From Gracilariopsis chorda (lineage: Eukaryota; Rhodophyta; Florideophyceae; Gracilariales; Gracilariaceae), in contig NBIV01000012.1 of the NCBI GenBank assembly GCA_003194525.1, forward strand, positions 62,001 through 126,000: DNA of 64,000 nucleotides, given 5' to 3'. Positions 1-13,085 of the stretch are shown here, piece by piece (position 1 is the stretch's first letter; every line of letters begins with the position of its first letter). The position numbers and the translations under genes were made by a program. The notes below the pieces were generated by a model. That model worked only from the letters and a program-made list of their open reading frames with translations. It made no database searches and was not told where the DNA came from.

Positions 1-1679
1 ATGGGCCATGCTGCCCATAACAAAGAAGAAGAGCTTCCAAGCATCCACAAGAAACAAGGAAAAGTGGAGAGCCGTAATACGGCATTGCTCGAGCATGCTC
101 CTGGGAGAGCGAACTTCTTGCCACATTCTTCGTGTATTAAGTTCGACAATAAACAGAAGAGGCAAGAGTGCACGAAGGGAAGGGAGGCATGGCATTGAAG
201 GAAATACTGGTTGTGGTGGTGATTCCTAGATGACGGATTCTCTTTCCCTATAGTAGTCGGCTACGCGGTCACAGCTGATTTTGGTTGGGGCCGGGTCACA
301 GCCCAAGCCATGCGAAGTCAGTAAACTAGCGATAAAAAGCCGCAGGACGCTACATTCGGAATGAAAACCCAACGACAACAAAAAGAAGAGCTGCTCTGTG
401 TCGAAGGCTGCGTTCCCAGGACAGATCCGTGCGCAGATCTAGTCTGTTTCGTCTAACTTATTGCATCTGTAGGACGCCCAGCACACCACAACGAGCAGAG
501 AAAATAATTGTAGGATCATATATGTTTCCTGAGTGCTCTCTGTTCTGATTCTTTAAGCTTTTGATCATTGAAAAAGAGTGAGCGGAAGAAGACGAGGGGA
601 AGGAGGAGGAGGAAGACGAGGCTTGGCGAGAAGAAAAAGAAGATGATGATAATAGGAGGATGTAGCAAGAGTGTGCCATTAAACAGATATCGCGACGGCT
701 GTGGTGAAAGTGCAGTGTACTGTATTTTCAATTGCTTGGATCTCCGTCGTTGCGTCCGTTGGGTCGACTTGGGACCATTTGTTTGCTTTATTAACAAGTG
801 TGACGCGTTAGCTGCAGAAATGAGGGGAGACTATCGACCTGTCAGAAGAACAGTTCTAGTAAACTTGATCTCAGTTGTTGCAGCCATGCCTGGATGGATA
901 GAGGAATGTTTGTATTACCGAGTGAAAACGTAGGTAATGCTATTTATGAGTGAAGTATCCTGTGACGCTTTGACTACTGCCGACGGAAGTCTGAGTCCCT
1001 ACCTTCACGTTGGTGTTGGCGGGGCAGCGAAAAATGTACAAAAGGGCAAGTCGAGAAGGCCTAACTTCTCTAGTCGAAAGGCCAGGACGCAAGTGCGTTC
1101 CGTGTATGGATCCCGCAAATGGTGGTTCTGCGATGCACCCAACCTAGGCTAAGACGGATGTTAGATGGGCTCTCTTTTCTTCAGTCGGAGTCTCGGCAAT
1201 CGGGGAAGCCTCAAGGCATAGGTTCGACGAACTGTTTAACGATATAAGCTCCAGTGGTAGTGGTCCTCACTTTTTCGGGAGGATTGTGCTATACGACTAG
1301 GCGGTAGACATAGAAACAAAATATGGCGGTCTTTATTTTTGACGTCAGCAAATCTCTTTTTGGGCCGCCACTGTCTAGTTTTGGCGCGATGCGTGCCTCT
1401 GATGCTTCAACTCCCCGTACTGGCGTGACCTGAGACGTGTCTTAAATCAGTGGCTTCGGTGATTGTAGAATGGCGGGAATACAAAACATGGTTAGGAAGT
1501 GGGTCTACAGGCGTGAATGTAGCGTCTATTCCGGTTTTTAAGGGAATTGGTGTTAATAATATGGCATGGTGGTCCAGGAACCGAGGAGTAGTAACTGAGA
1601 CGTCGTGGCGCTCGTCTCAGGGACGTGATGAGTACGAGGCCTGGGAAGTGCTCTAAGAGGTCGCCCGGTGATGGCTGAT
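1..1679. other. Left-edge region with no recognised gene
   Basis: I see no open frame here with recognisable protein content. The longest plus-strand frame, about 568-933, begins in a lysine/arginine-rich stretch produced by a purine-rich (GGA/AGA) tract near 570-650 and matches nothing I know. The region may be the 5' part of the retroelement remnant that follows, but I see no terminal repeat to show it. Confidence 0.4.
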
Positions 1680-3464
1680 CTTATTCAAGGCGGCACGCAG
1701 TCAGGAGTAGCCCTGTTAAAAGGCGCAAATCTGTGTCATAGGGTAAACCAGGATAAGATGTAACCCTTAGTATAAAAAAGATAGCCTCTGGGAAAGAAAA
1801 GACCACGGACGAAACTGAAGAAAAATCCTCTTCGGAAAGCAGTAGTAAGAATAAAAACGAAGCGGTATCACCCCGTACGCCACGCCGTCGTGAAGATGCT
1901 AGAGTGGAGTTAGTAATGCAGGCTTTAGCGAAGGTGCAATGTGACCGTGAAAAAGATTGCGATGAACTACGCAAAGAGAATGATTCTCTTCGGAAAGAGC
2001 TTCAGAAATTGAAATCCAAGAAGGCTAGCAAAAAGAGGGATATGTCGGAAGTTCTGAATTGATCCAGGCGCCGAGAGGTTGAAGGGAACGAAGATCTCGA
2101 GGCAAGTGGAACTTTGGACTCCAGCGAGGCCTATTCAAGCACGAAACCTTCGGCGTCGACTTCCAATAAATGATTCTTTAAGAAGTTGGCGTGCCGAAAT
2201 TTCCCGGGTCAGGCGGTTCTCGTCGACTCTGTAGAAGAAGAGAATATGTTGAGCAAGAATTTGAACAACTACCCGACAGCTTCCGCATGGAATGAAGCAC
2301 GGCATTTGAGTGGAAATCGAAATAAGCGCGGAGCGGCCACACTGGGAAAATTCATCAACTGCGTCATTTGGGAAAATTCATCAACTGCGTCATTAGTTCT
2401 CTGGGTGTTATGCGCGCGAAGTACGAACTTGCAGTTGAGCTGGCCATCCGGCGTCTGGCAGCTGTAGTAATGGTGAACCAAACCGGGACTTGGTCTGTGG
2501 CGCGTGATTTGGGGGAAGAGCAGGATGAATTGGTGAGCGAAACTCACCGAGAAAGATTCCTTAAGTCGGCTAAACTGAGAAAAGAACTATCGACTATGAA
2601 GAAAAAGGATAAGTCTGCCCTGTTGGAAGGCAGGGAGGCGGCTTGAGACGACCTCAGAAAAAAGCCAACAACATATTGTGTACCGAACTACGATGGACGA
2701 GTGGGATATGCTTCTCCTACAGTGGACAGTCAACGAGGCACCCATAGTGTGCAATTAAGCGACGAAATTAGCGTCTTAGGAAACAGAAACTGCTTAAGGA
2801 CATCGATTAAAAGCTGGTACGTGGGCTGAATGGTCGAACACCTGTATTTCTTCTCAAAGCGTCCAATGTAAGGAGAGAGAAACAATTTTCAATGGCTGGC
2901 GACAAATTACTTGCAAGAAATCGGAACTTAATCCTTCCGCCGAAGCTATTTCGAAGCAGCGTTTTCTGTAGAGGAAGAGGACTTTAGTTTTGGATCTGAC
3001 TCCCCACATAGATGGGTGTGGTTGGATCTGGAGCGAGTTTCCTTGCCAGTAGTTGGTCCGGCAGCCTCGGCTGATATTTTTGCACTACTACCAGAACACA
3101 TCCAAGAAACGTATGCTGCAGAAGGTGGAATACTGAACCCCGCCTGCGAGTGCGAGCCAATGGGAACGCCTTTTTTGCGGCATTAGAAATGAAGATTACG
3201 GAACGTTGGTACTAAACCTGCAAAACACCGGACTTATCCGGCTGACTTAGGAACAACTGAGGGTGATTAATTGAGTTTTTGCGGTACCAAAGGATATGAA
3301 GGAAGCCAGAGGCTGATTATCGACACGTGTAACGCGAATGAAGTCTTTATAGTACCTGGTGAGATCGATTTACCGAATTCATGACACCTTGCACGTTTGT
3401 AGATGCCCCTTGGGCGGAAGCCATACATCAGTAAAGCAGATATGGACAACCAGTTTCATTGGAT
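1680..3464 (+). mobile_element. Unclassified retroelement remnant with RT-like segment
   Basis: Plus-strand frames across this stretch hold a charged, coiled-coil-like segment (about 1800-2060, rich in Lys/Glu/Ser) and, near 3240-3460, a reverse-transcriptase-like segment. The latter contains a RLIIDTCNAN-like start and a KADMDNQFHW-like block, as seen in RTs of DIRS-like and related retroelements. The element is clearly broken, with several breaks, and looks old. It stops exactly where the gypsy LTR begins at 3465, so the gypsy insertion or a later rearrangement removed the rest. The exact family is uncertain; DIRS-like or another non-gypsy, non-copia retroelement is possible. Confidence 0.4.
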
Positions 3465-4290
3465 TGTGGTGCAACGCCCCAAAGGGGAGAAACATCGAAA
3501 GACGTTCGGGAACTTTCCTCCGTGGAGGTGAACCCAGTTGGGTAGAGCCCCTCTAGGGGTGGCACGACGGAGCCGGTTTGTAAGACCGAGGCCACCCTTC
3601 GCGACTAGCGCAAGAGGGTTTAGGACAAGAATCGGTATCCGCGAGAGCGGGAATGCGTCCTCGCCAGAGGTAGGTTTCCACGTAAGTGGGGGTATCTGAA
3701 CGGATGCGCACACGAGAGCCGCGGATAGCGGGAGGTGCTACCCTAGAAAGGGGAAAAAGGAAGGGCGAAGAGGAGGAAGAGAGGACGAAGTGAGTCGCGA
3801 GAACGACGGGGGCGAACGGCGATGACGGTAACAATATCCCTATACAGGGCGGAACACCAATGCAATTGGAATATTATAACTCCCAGTGATGGGTCCCTTT
3901 AGATGTGCAAGGGGGTTAGATGTCCCGTGGTTCACGGCGTTTCCCTCCAAGGAGGAGTAGAGCACGCGCGCAAGCGGTAACAACTAGAGCCAATTCCCCA
4001 GGTTGGGGTCCCTTGTTGGGGAAGGTTTACTGGTGCGACGGCAGTGCGCCGTCGCACTAAGTACTAGCTTCCCAGAAATGGGTGTGAAAATAATAAATAA
4101 AATCAACTAAACTACTCCACATTTCGTGGCAACATCCACTACTGTGGCCAACCGCCAATTGACCCAAAACCGTGTCCCACGTGTTCATATCCACCATAGT
4201 GGGGCGTAGTTCATATACACACTACACAACCGATAATATCGGGAAAGCGTTCAAGTACCAAGAATCCCTCCTTGAGGGCGTTGCACTACA
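3465..4290 (-). repeat. 3' LTR of gypsy element 1
   Basis: This 826 bp repeat begins TGTGGTGCAACGCC and ends GGCGTTGCACTACA on the plus strand, which gives the usual TG...CA ends inside a 14-bp imperfect inverted repeat. The same sequence recurs at 12250-13085, at 16679-17504 (opposite strand), at 31498-32328 and, more worn, at 30890-32530. The minus-strand polypurine tract abuts its right end. Confidence 0.92.
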
Positions 4291-4301
4291 TATCCCCCCC
4301 T
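4291..4301 (-). other. Polypurine tract of gypsy element 1
   Basis: On the minus strand a run GAGGGGGGGATA ends exactly at the 3' LTR. This is the expected position of the plus-strand primer for reverse transcription. An equivalent C-rich run (plus strand) follows the older LTR at 32531 in element 2. Confidence 0.7.
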
Positions 4302-4659
4302 CAGACGGGAAAACGACCGCGGACGCGGAGGGTTCCCAGACGAAAATGGGTGATAAAAGCGCGTGCGCCGTCTCCGGTTCTTCTTTCCTGGCATAGCCAG
4401 CTATTGTAGTATAGTGTTGTGGGGAGCTAGCTGCTCCCTTGAATAAACTTTCCCGTTTAGAACGGTGATTTTCGTTTGAGTTCCCGGTCTTCGACGGACC
4501 TTGCCTTGTTATCCTTTCCTATCGCCCTCCGCTCGCGCGGCAACGTTACCCAACTTGGGCATTTACCAGCGTGGCTGGAGCTGCAGTTCCAGTTTGACGG
4601 TGGTATCGCACGACCTGCGACCGTGGGAGGTGTTCGATTGGCTCCCACGTATCCCCACT

Positions 4660-4800
4660 GGGATCATACCCGTACCACCGGACGCAGTATTGTAGAATAC
4701 CATCCTGGTCCCAGGTGTGTCCGACAAGTCGGTCTACTACGAACTCTCGTTCGTAGACCTGCCGGCCGTGCCGGGTTGTGGTTGTACTCCCTTGTGAGGG
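4660..4800 (-). other. Chromodomain of gypsy element 1
   Basis: Minus-strand translation gives an FVVDRLVGHTWDQDG... block, then VRWYGYDPSGDTWEP and IEHLP. This is the signature of the chromodomain found at the integrase C-terminus of chromoviruses, a Ty3/gypsy branch. Such domains are known to direct integration to particular chromatin. Element 2 carries the same domain near 34.67-34.83 kb. Confidence 0.75.
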
Positions 4801-7800
4801 TTGCCCGCGGTGCGGTATAATGTCCCTTAGCAGGGTGTTCGGCTATAACTCCGGCGTTGCCGTGCGCTGTGGTAGCGGCCGCTGCTCGTGCTGGAGGATA
4901 TCTCTCAAGAGGGTGTTTGGCGTCATGTTTTTCACCGCCAAGTTATTCCCCAGAGGTGTGTCGTTGTTCCCGTCATCACGGTAGGCCAGGTGAACCGCCA
5001 GTCGGCGGGGGACTTGAACTCCGCGAGTGCGGTCTTCTTCGCAAACCGCGAGCTTGCGTGGTCTTTGCCGCGTATGCGGGAACGGCGTTTGCGACATTCC
5101 CTGCGGGGTCCCGTGCGACACGGTGATTGGTAAGCGTTCCGCCTCCCCTAGGGGGTCACGAGCGTTCTCTGTCATAAGTTCCAGCTGTACCGTGGTGTCC
5201 CCGGCTACTGGGGAGTTGCCTAAGGCCAACTCCGGTACACCGGCATTGTGGTTAAAATTCCCCTTTGGGGGGTGCCGGGCAGTTGCCGATGACACCCTTT
5301 TCAGGGGCCTTGCCGCTAAGCGCGGTGCACCGTCTCCATGAGGAGGGGCAGCATCCGGTACGACCGGTTTCGAGCGTGCGATGGCGCGCGTTTTTCCCGA
5401 GTTCCTCGGTTCTTCGCCGCATCGTTGCGGAAGTTGGCGCAAATTATTCCCCGGAGCGGGGGCTTCGATTCCGTCGACGATGGGAGGCGTTTCCGGTGCT
5501 TGTGCGCCAGGGCCTGAAGCTTCGACTGCGGCTTGGCTGACTTTTTCCCTGACAGGGGTGTGCAGTAGTTGCGCTTCAACCTCCCGTGTAGCACGGTATA
5601 ATTGCCACTCTTGCGGGGCCTGCGCGTCTGGTTCTTGTTGCGCAGCACTTCCCGAGAACGAGGGATTAGTGTCGTGTGACATACTCCGTGCTCCACGGTC
5701 AGTGTTCCATATGTTACGTGTTTCCCGTTGCGACGGCGATATCTTTCCTCGAAAACGAGTGTTCTCCTCCCCCTCCTTAGACGGAGCGGCGGGATAAAGG
5801 ATAATATTCCCCGCTTGGCGGGTATAAATGCGTGCCAGTGGGGCGGGCGTGGTAGGGGCGGGCGCTGAGAGGCCCAAATTACCCGGCTGAGCCGGTGAGT
5901 CCGACAGGGTCGGTAGTTCTGAGAGTCCCCGGCTGGGGTGTGGTAGTACCGTAGGCCTAGTACTCCCGGATGATTCTGTTGCAGAGTCCGTAGAAACGGG
6001 GTTGCCTGGATCCAGGACTACCTGTGACGAGGGAGGAGGGGCAAGGACAACACGATCACAGGAAATCCGTGTGTGCGTGTCGCCCATCTCTACAACGACA
6101 GTGTCGGTGTTTACAGAGATGACCTTGAATGGTCCATCCGTCACAGGCCAGAGTTTATGGCGCTTCTCCCGTTCCGGGTTGTACTACTCCTTCCTGATGA
6201 AGACGTAGTTATTCGCCCGAATTGGGGACGGTTTCCCTCGCAAGCGAACATCAAAATCCCGCTTGTACGCGGCTTGGGCCCCTGCAATTGATTTCCGAGC
6301 AGCGGGGACCAGCTTGGAAAGCCATTGCTTCCATTTCTGCCGGTAGATACCCACTGATGGGAAATTATCCAAGGTAGCTTGGGGTTCCAGCGCCACAGGT
6401 GGGGGTGTTCTAGATAGAACCAACTCGAATGGCGAAACTCTGGTAGTCCGGTGTACCTGCGTGTTGTACGCGTAGGTTACCGCATCAGCGTACATGTCCC
6501 AGTTCTTTGGGTGGTCTGCGACGTAGAAACGTAACGCCGCGAGTAACGTCCGGTTAAACCGTTCAAATTGCCCACTACATTGGGAGTGGTAGGTAGTCGT
6601 GAACGAGTTCGTGACATCCAGGATGCGACAAACATCCTGGAAAAACTTGCTCGCGAATTGTTTCCCGTTATCGGAGAGCACCTCCACAGGGAGACCGTAG
6701 ACGAAAATCCAGTGCGTCACCAGAGCCTGGGTCACCGTGAGAGCGGTTATCCTCCGAAGAGGGACAGTCCGTACCAGCTTAGAAAAGCGGTCGGTAATGA
6801 CAAGTAGAAACTTGTTTCCACGTTTCGTGGTGAGTAGTGGTCCCAGAATATCGATCGCGATAAACTCGAGCGGCGCCCTTGCGGGGAATAGTTTCATCTT
6901 TTTCGCATTTTTGCGGAGTTTCACGCGATTTTTCGCGCATTCGCTACAAAACTGCACGGTTGCGTAGCAATCCACCGCCATGGCGGGCCAATAGAAATCC
7001 CTTCGCAGGGTTAGGTGGAGTTTCCTCCCACCTGGGTGACCTCCAATGAGAGCGTAGTGTGATAGATGTAACACCCGCGACTGCAGGGAATGAGGTACCA
7101 CAATCGGTGGGCGGGCTTCGACTTTCCTTACGAGGTAGCCTTTGTCGTTTACCCCGAAAGGGAGATTTTCACCACCGTTGATACGGGCACAAACACTCGT
7201 ACAGCATGGGTCGACGAATTGTTCTCGGATCATTTCTTCCGGTGATACCGGTACAAAGTTTCCCGGTAACGGGTTCTCAGATTCATCTCGCGATGCGAGT
7301 AGTTCGTCAAAGTCAGCATCCTAGTCCCAGTTTTCTGGCCCAACCTCGACGGCACATTCCGGATCATCCGGGTCTATGGCCATGAAACATGGGACTTCAT
7401 CATCATCCGCTGGGAGTGCTTCCCCACTTGTGGGTAACCGCGACAGAGCGTTGGCTAGGGTGTTCTGCGCGCCCTTCTTATAAATGACTTGGAAGTCATA
7501 TTCTGCGAGGCAGAGTCTCCAGCGCATGAGGCGTCCCGACGGGTCGGAGATATTCATCAACCACCTCAATGAGGAATGATCCGTGTACACGGTGAAGTGA
7601 ACTCCCATAAGGTAGGAGCGCAGAGTGGTCATCGCTCATACGACGGCAAGGCACTCTTTCTCCGATACGGAGTAGTTCCACTCATGAACATTAAGCGAGC
7701 GCGACCAATAACCAATTGGATGCTGTTCCCCCTCGGGGGTGGTTTGAAAAAGAGCACATCCGACTTGGAGTCGCTCGCGTCCGTATCTACGGAGTATGGC

Positions 7801-10800
7801 AACCCAAGTTTTGGGAGGTGTAGGATTGGTGCTGATGTTACAGCCTCCTTCAAGGAGTTAAAGGCTTCCCATTGCTCGGGCGTAATTGTTCCCAGTTTTG
7901 GGGGGTTCCCCTTTCGCAACAACGCGTTCAGGGGCGCTGCGGTATCCGAAAAGTTCAGGATAAACCGTCGATAGACGTTGACCAGCCCCAAAAAGGAGCG
8001 CAATTCCGTTTGAGTACGGGGCTCATTCGCCTCAACGAGGGATTTGACTCGAGCTTTCTCGATCGCTAACCGTCCAGGACGGATAATGTAACCCAGATAC
8101 TTCGCGGTACCTGTGAAAAACTCGCATTTCCTCAACTTGAGGGTAATTCCCGCATCGCGGAGTACGGTCAGCACGTCTCGGACGTGAGTGAGATGGTCTT
8201 CCAACGAGTTAGAGAAGATGATAATATCATCAAGGTAGACCAGACAACTCCGCCACTTAAAGTGGTTGACTAGAATATCTACTGCACGCTGAAAGGTGGC
8301 GGGGGCGTTGGTTAACCCAAATGGCATCCGCTTGAAGCGGTACGTTCCTGCGTGGCAGGTGAATGCGGTTTCGTCGCGATCCTCCTGTCTGACAGGTACT
8401 TGCCAATATCCCCAATTGGCATCAAGGGCCGTGAACACGGTGGCGTCTCCAAGGGAGTCAATGCACTCGTCCATACGAGGGATAGGGTACGTGTCCCTAA
8501 CAGTCACGGCATTGAGCCGGTGGTAGTCGACACAGAACCTCCAGGTTCCGTTGGCCTTTAAAGCCAGTACCACTGGGGATGCCCAGGGTGATTGAGCGGG
8601 CTCAATCACACCTGCGCGGAGCATCTTGTCCACTTGGGACTGCTCCTCTTCCCGAGCTTTCGGACCTGCCCTGTAATGGGGTTGTGCGACCGGTCGCGCA
8701 CCGGGGATTAAATCGATCCGGTGTTCCGTTGCATTAATCTCGCCAAGCGAGCCATCCCACATTGTGGTGAATTCCCGTAACATGGTACGGAGTTTGTCGC
8801 GGTGCGACTCTGGCACGTGGCTGAAGTCCAGCGCTTCAAGTGCTTTTTCCGGATGAATCCGGTCGTCGCTCGATGGAGCATTGTCCTGTGGAACAGGTGT
8901 GGTTCGCAATTCCGAGTTCCTCGGTGTATTCGACGATGAAGTAGCGGTTTCCTCCCCTTCCTTAGACTTGACGTCTTCGGACGGCGGGGCGAACTCCTCA
9001 GAAGAGGTGGTAACTCCGAGTACATCGGCGGCTGTCATCTTCGTTGGCAGCATTCCCATAGGATGGGGGGTTACACTCCCAATTACTTGGTGTTTCACCA
9101 GATACTGGGGATGTTTGCAAAGGTTGGCAACCAATATCCGGAAAGGAACATCCGGGGAAATGGAGACAATTCCAGTAGCCAGCGCCAGCTGGGATTTCTC
9201 GCACAACGAGACGAGGGGTTGTATAACCCGAAGACCGTGTTGACGGGAATTTATCTGCACCCAGACTTGGGACTCAGCCGGTATAGAAACCGAGGCAGCG
9301 ACGCGGAGCTTGGTGGACTCGAGGGACGCGGGTGGTGGTTCCTGCGCAGCAGGGAGCGGAACTTGTTTCCGAGAGGACCGCTTTAGCGGGCGGCGAACAA
9401 TGGGAACCGACGATCCGTCGTCAAGTTCTACACGCCTGAGGCGGGGCCTGACTGCGTCGACAAATCTGTCGCAGTAATCACATCCCAGTATGATTGGTGC
9501 TGCCAATGAACGGCAAACGATGAATTCCAACTTCACCACAGAGGTACCAAGTCTCACGACGAGTTCCACTGTGCCCACCATTTGTAACGGATTTTTGTTC
9601 GCATCCGATATGTCGGGGACCACGTCAGAGCGGATACGAGTCCGCAGAAGCGGGGGTAACAATGATTCCACAACAAAGTTGGGGCCTGCACCTGTATCCA
9701 GGACGGTGAGAAACCTCACCATAAACTGGGGATCAAGGCCAAGGTCGGCATAGACCTTATAATTGAGCTTGGCCAAGACCAAGACTCTACCGGGAATCCG
9801 GGGATTTTTACTCCGTATCCACGGGCGACGCAACACACCGAGGTGCGCATAGTCCGCGTCAGCGGTGTCTTTCCTCGAGAAGACTTTCACCGGGGAGCGA
9901 GGCGGGGACGCCTCGGGCGCCAACAGCCTCGTGTCTGAGGACGCCTCTCCCAAAGGGGAGACTCCTTCAGTTAGTTTTCCGCCTTCGGCGGTGGGTTGGT
10001 TTCCTCTACAACGAGTGCTTCATCCCATTGACGGGGGTTTCTATCCGCATAAGCGGTGGTTGCAACGGATGGTCGCATGATCTCCCGAATCGGGGTGTAT
10101 GAAGCTTGCTGCGCACGCGGGGTCTGTGGTAGGGCATGGGAAAAGTCCGTTTTAGCACGGAGGTAGGAAGTCGTCGGGACGGAACGTTTCTCCTCTGGAG
10201 TGAGGGCCTCGTGGTTTGCCACCACCTTGGCCATATCCCTCAGTGAGCAGATGCACTGAGGGGAGGTATGGCCATGGGCATAACATAGGTGGCAAATGAA
10301 AGCCAACACCGCGACACCCGGATTATTATTCTGAGTATCGGAGAAGCGAACCGCAGGGCGGGTGTCAGTCCATCCAGGCCGTTGATAACGGGATTGACCG
10401 TTTGAAAATGGGAGTCGTTGGGGTTGGACCCGACCGTTACCACCGTATAGAACGGGATCTTCTGTTCCCGTATCACGGGTCATCTCCGTCGTTGACGGCA
10501 AATGACTGGTGGGTATCGACACACCATCTCCCTGCACTAAATGCACGGTATCAAATCCCTGTCCAGGGTTCCCATCCGCAGTGAGCGGGAGTGAGGAAGC
10601 TTCGCTTTCCAGCAACAACGCCTTGGCTGATTTAGACCGATTGTTCGGAGTTCTTGCACGAAGTGCATCCCCTTCCCCTCGAGCGTGTTGGACCAGCTCG
10701 AGGTAGGTGATCCCCCGCTTGTCCTCCCGATAACGGGTAACTAAACTCCGGATTGCCGGGTCAAGACCATCGATGAACATGGTACTGCGATCCCCAGCGG

Positions 10801-12249
10801 GGTATAGGTTACCACATCTGTGGAAAGCCTTGTTAAGGTGCACAGAGTAATCGGTCTCGGTCTCTCCAGCACGCTGGCGTGTATCTCGCAAAGCGAGGAT
10901 AGCCTGCTGAATAGCGTTGTTTGTGGCGTAGGAGCGCAGAAGATACTGCACAGCCTCCGGCCAACAAGTAACTGCTCCCTCGGAGGCACGAGAAGATCCT
11001 CTGACAGAGTTGTATTGGTCCTCCGCCACTCCCCGTAAGAAATACGGTAAAGCCAAATAGGCTTGTCTCTCATTCATACCGAGGATATCAGCCTCCGCTA
11101 CAAAGCTGGATAGGAAATCCAGTACTAGGACTGGGTCCTCTCCAGTAAAATACTGGTTGCGGAGCGAGAGCTTCAATCGCTTAATGCATTCTCGCACCTT
11201 TCCAGTACCACGGGGCGTACGTCCAAGTGACGAGTCTTCGAGCCGGTAGTACCGGTATGATAAAAGCTTCCGGTAATCCGGATTTGTCGGTTTGAATTCC
11301 CGGAGACCGGGGTGTCTTCTCCCCTTCTGGCGGGTTCGGACCACGCCTTCAGTGGCCGATGAACGCTTCGACCGGGAGGAGTAGCCTCGCTTCTCGTCCT
11401 CCGAGTCGGAGTCTGAGGAGCTCCAGCTAACCGAATGGTTTCGGGATGAGTCCGACGATGTCGAAGAATCGGAGTCCGAATATTTTCGGTGGTGTTTCCG
11501 TCGATGACGGCGTTTCTTCTTCCCAGCAAGCTGGTAGTTGTGCGATGCCTCGTGTACCCGATCATCCGGGGATGGTTTGTCAATGAGGACGAACTGCTCC
11601 AGCGTCTCCAGGCGGGCACCAATCCGATCAAATTGGGCTTCAACTCCTTCGATGAAGGTGGCGGGTTGTCCCAAACTCTCCAACACGGAGTTGACATCAG
11701 ACCATAGAATACGGAGTTCCTCGGCGACCTCCTTTACGGGGGTTGCCAAGACCACCTCTTGGAGGGATTTTAGTTCCCCTACAAGGGTGTCATGGGCGGT
11801 CCACAGAGCGCGGACCTGGATTCCAGGGAAGTCTCCTGGGGGGTGTTATCGTCGGTTCAAAGGGGGCTTGAAGCCGCGACAGCGGGAGCAGGCCGGGGTG
11901 CCTGGGGCACTGCGGCAACAGCCGGAGTCGATGCTGCATTCCCCTGCGGGGGTGATAACGAGGGCAAAAGGAGGTGCCGGGGTTCCCGGTCGGGGGTATC
12001 ATTCCGCGATGAAGCGGCGCCAGCACGGCTGGAACTTGTCCGTATAGGGATACGGGGTACGAACCGAACTTCGGAAGTGTGCGCGTTGTCGCGGGAGCGA
12101 CTACGTGTAACCACTGCCTCCGCATCGGAGGGATTTCTCGACATGAGAAAATACCGTTACGATGGGAAACAATCACGAAAATTCCGGTAAATAAAAACAA
12201 ACCTCGTAAGAGGGAAAGCAAAAACCGATTCTAGGTCGGGAGACCACTT

Positions 12250-13085
12250 TGTGGTGCAATGCCCCAAAGGGGAAAAGCACCGAAAGACGTTCGGAATCTT
12301 CCCCTCATGAGGTGAACCCAGTTGAGTAGAGCCCTCCCAGAGGTGTCACGGCGAAGCCGGTTTGTAAGACCAGGAACACCTGTCGTGACTGGCGCAAGGA
12401 GGTGAAGGCGAAGAATCGGTATCCGCGTGAGCGGGGTGTGATCCTCAGTAGAGGTATGTTTCCACGTAAGTGGCGGTGTGTGAGCGGATGCGCACACGAG
12501 GGCCGCGGGTAGCGGGAGGTGCTACGGTGAAAAGGGGGAAAAGGAAGGGCGAAGAGGAAAAGAGAGGACGAAGTGAGTCGCGAGAGTGACGAACAGATAC
12601 GGAAATACCGGTAGACAGGACTTCCTATACAGGGCGAAACACCAATATGATTAGAACAATTATACTCTCAAGGATGGGCTTCTTTAGATGTGCAAGGGGG
12701 TTACATGTCCCGTGGTTTACGGCGTTTCCTTCCAAGGAGGAGTAGAGCACGCGCGCAAGCGGCAACAACTAGAGCCAATTCCCCAGGTTGGGGTCCTTTG
12801 TTGGGGATGGTTTACTGGTGCGACGGCAGTGCGCCGTCGCACTAAGTACTAACTTCCCAGAAATGGGTGTAAAAATAATAAATTCAATTAACAAAAATTA
12901 TTAGAAATACTCCACATTTCGTGGCAACATCCACTACTGTGGCCAACCGCCAATTGACCCAAAACCGTGTCCCACGTGTCCATATCCACCATAGTGGGGA
13001 GTAGTTCATATACACACTACACAACCGATAATATCGGGAAAGCATTCAAGTACCAAGAATCCCTCCCTGAGGGCGTTGCACTACA
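12250..13085 (-). repeat. 5' LTR of gypsy element 1
   Basis: This 836 bp copy has ends TGTGGTGCAATGCC and GGCGTTGCACTACA. By eye it is closer to the solo LTR at 16679-17504 (inverted) than to its own partner at 3465-4290, especially over the first 200 bp. Immediately right of it, at 13086, the copia remnant begins. Confidence 0.9.

Larger units (their letters stand above)
3465..13085 (-). mobile_element. Ty3/gypsy retrotransposon (chromodomain type), element 1
   Basis: This is a 9.6 kb LTR element coded on the minus strand. The parts, in coding order, are: 5' LTR 12250-13085; gag-like region about 10.0-12.1 kb; protease with a DTGA motif near 9.7 kb; reverse transcriptase with YLDD near 8.2 kb; RNase H about 7.3-7.6 kb; integrase with an HHCC-type zinc finger and DDE core about 6.2-7.2 kb; a long low-complexity tail; a chromodomain about 4.66-4.80 kb; and the 3' LTR 3465-4290. 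A purine tract (minus strand) touches the 3' LTR at 4291-4301. A possible primer-binding site beginning TGGTCTCCCGAC lies just inside the 5' LTR and resembles a tRNA-Asp-type 3' end (tentative). The element is nearly whole in content but broken, with around four breaks. By eye the LTRs differ at roughly a tenth of positions, so it is not recent. The flanking pentamers do not match. Confidence 0.9.

Noticed and set aside
4476-5797. Several open frames on the plus strand opposite the gypsy tail
   Set aside because: They are antisense shadows of the element's coding strand, with no family resemblance.
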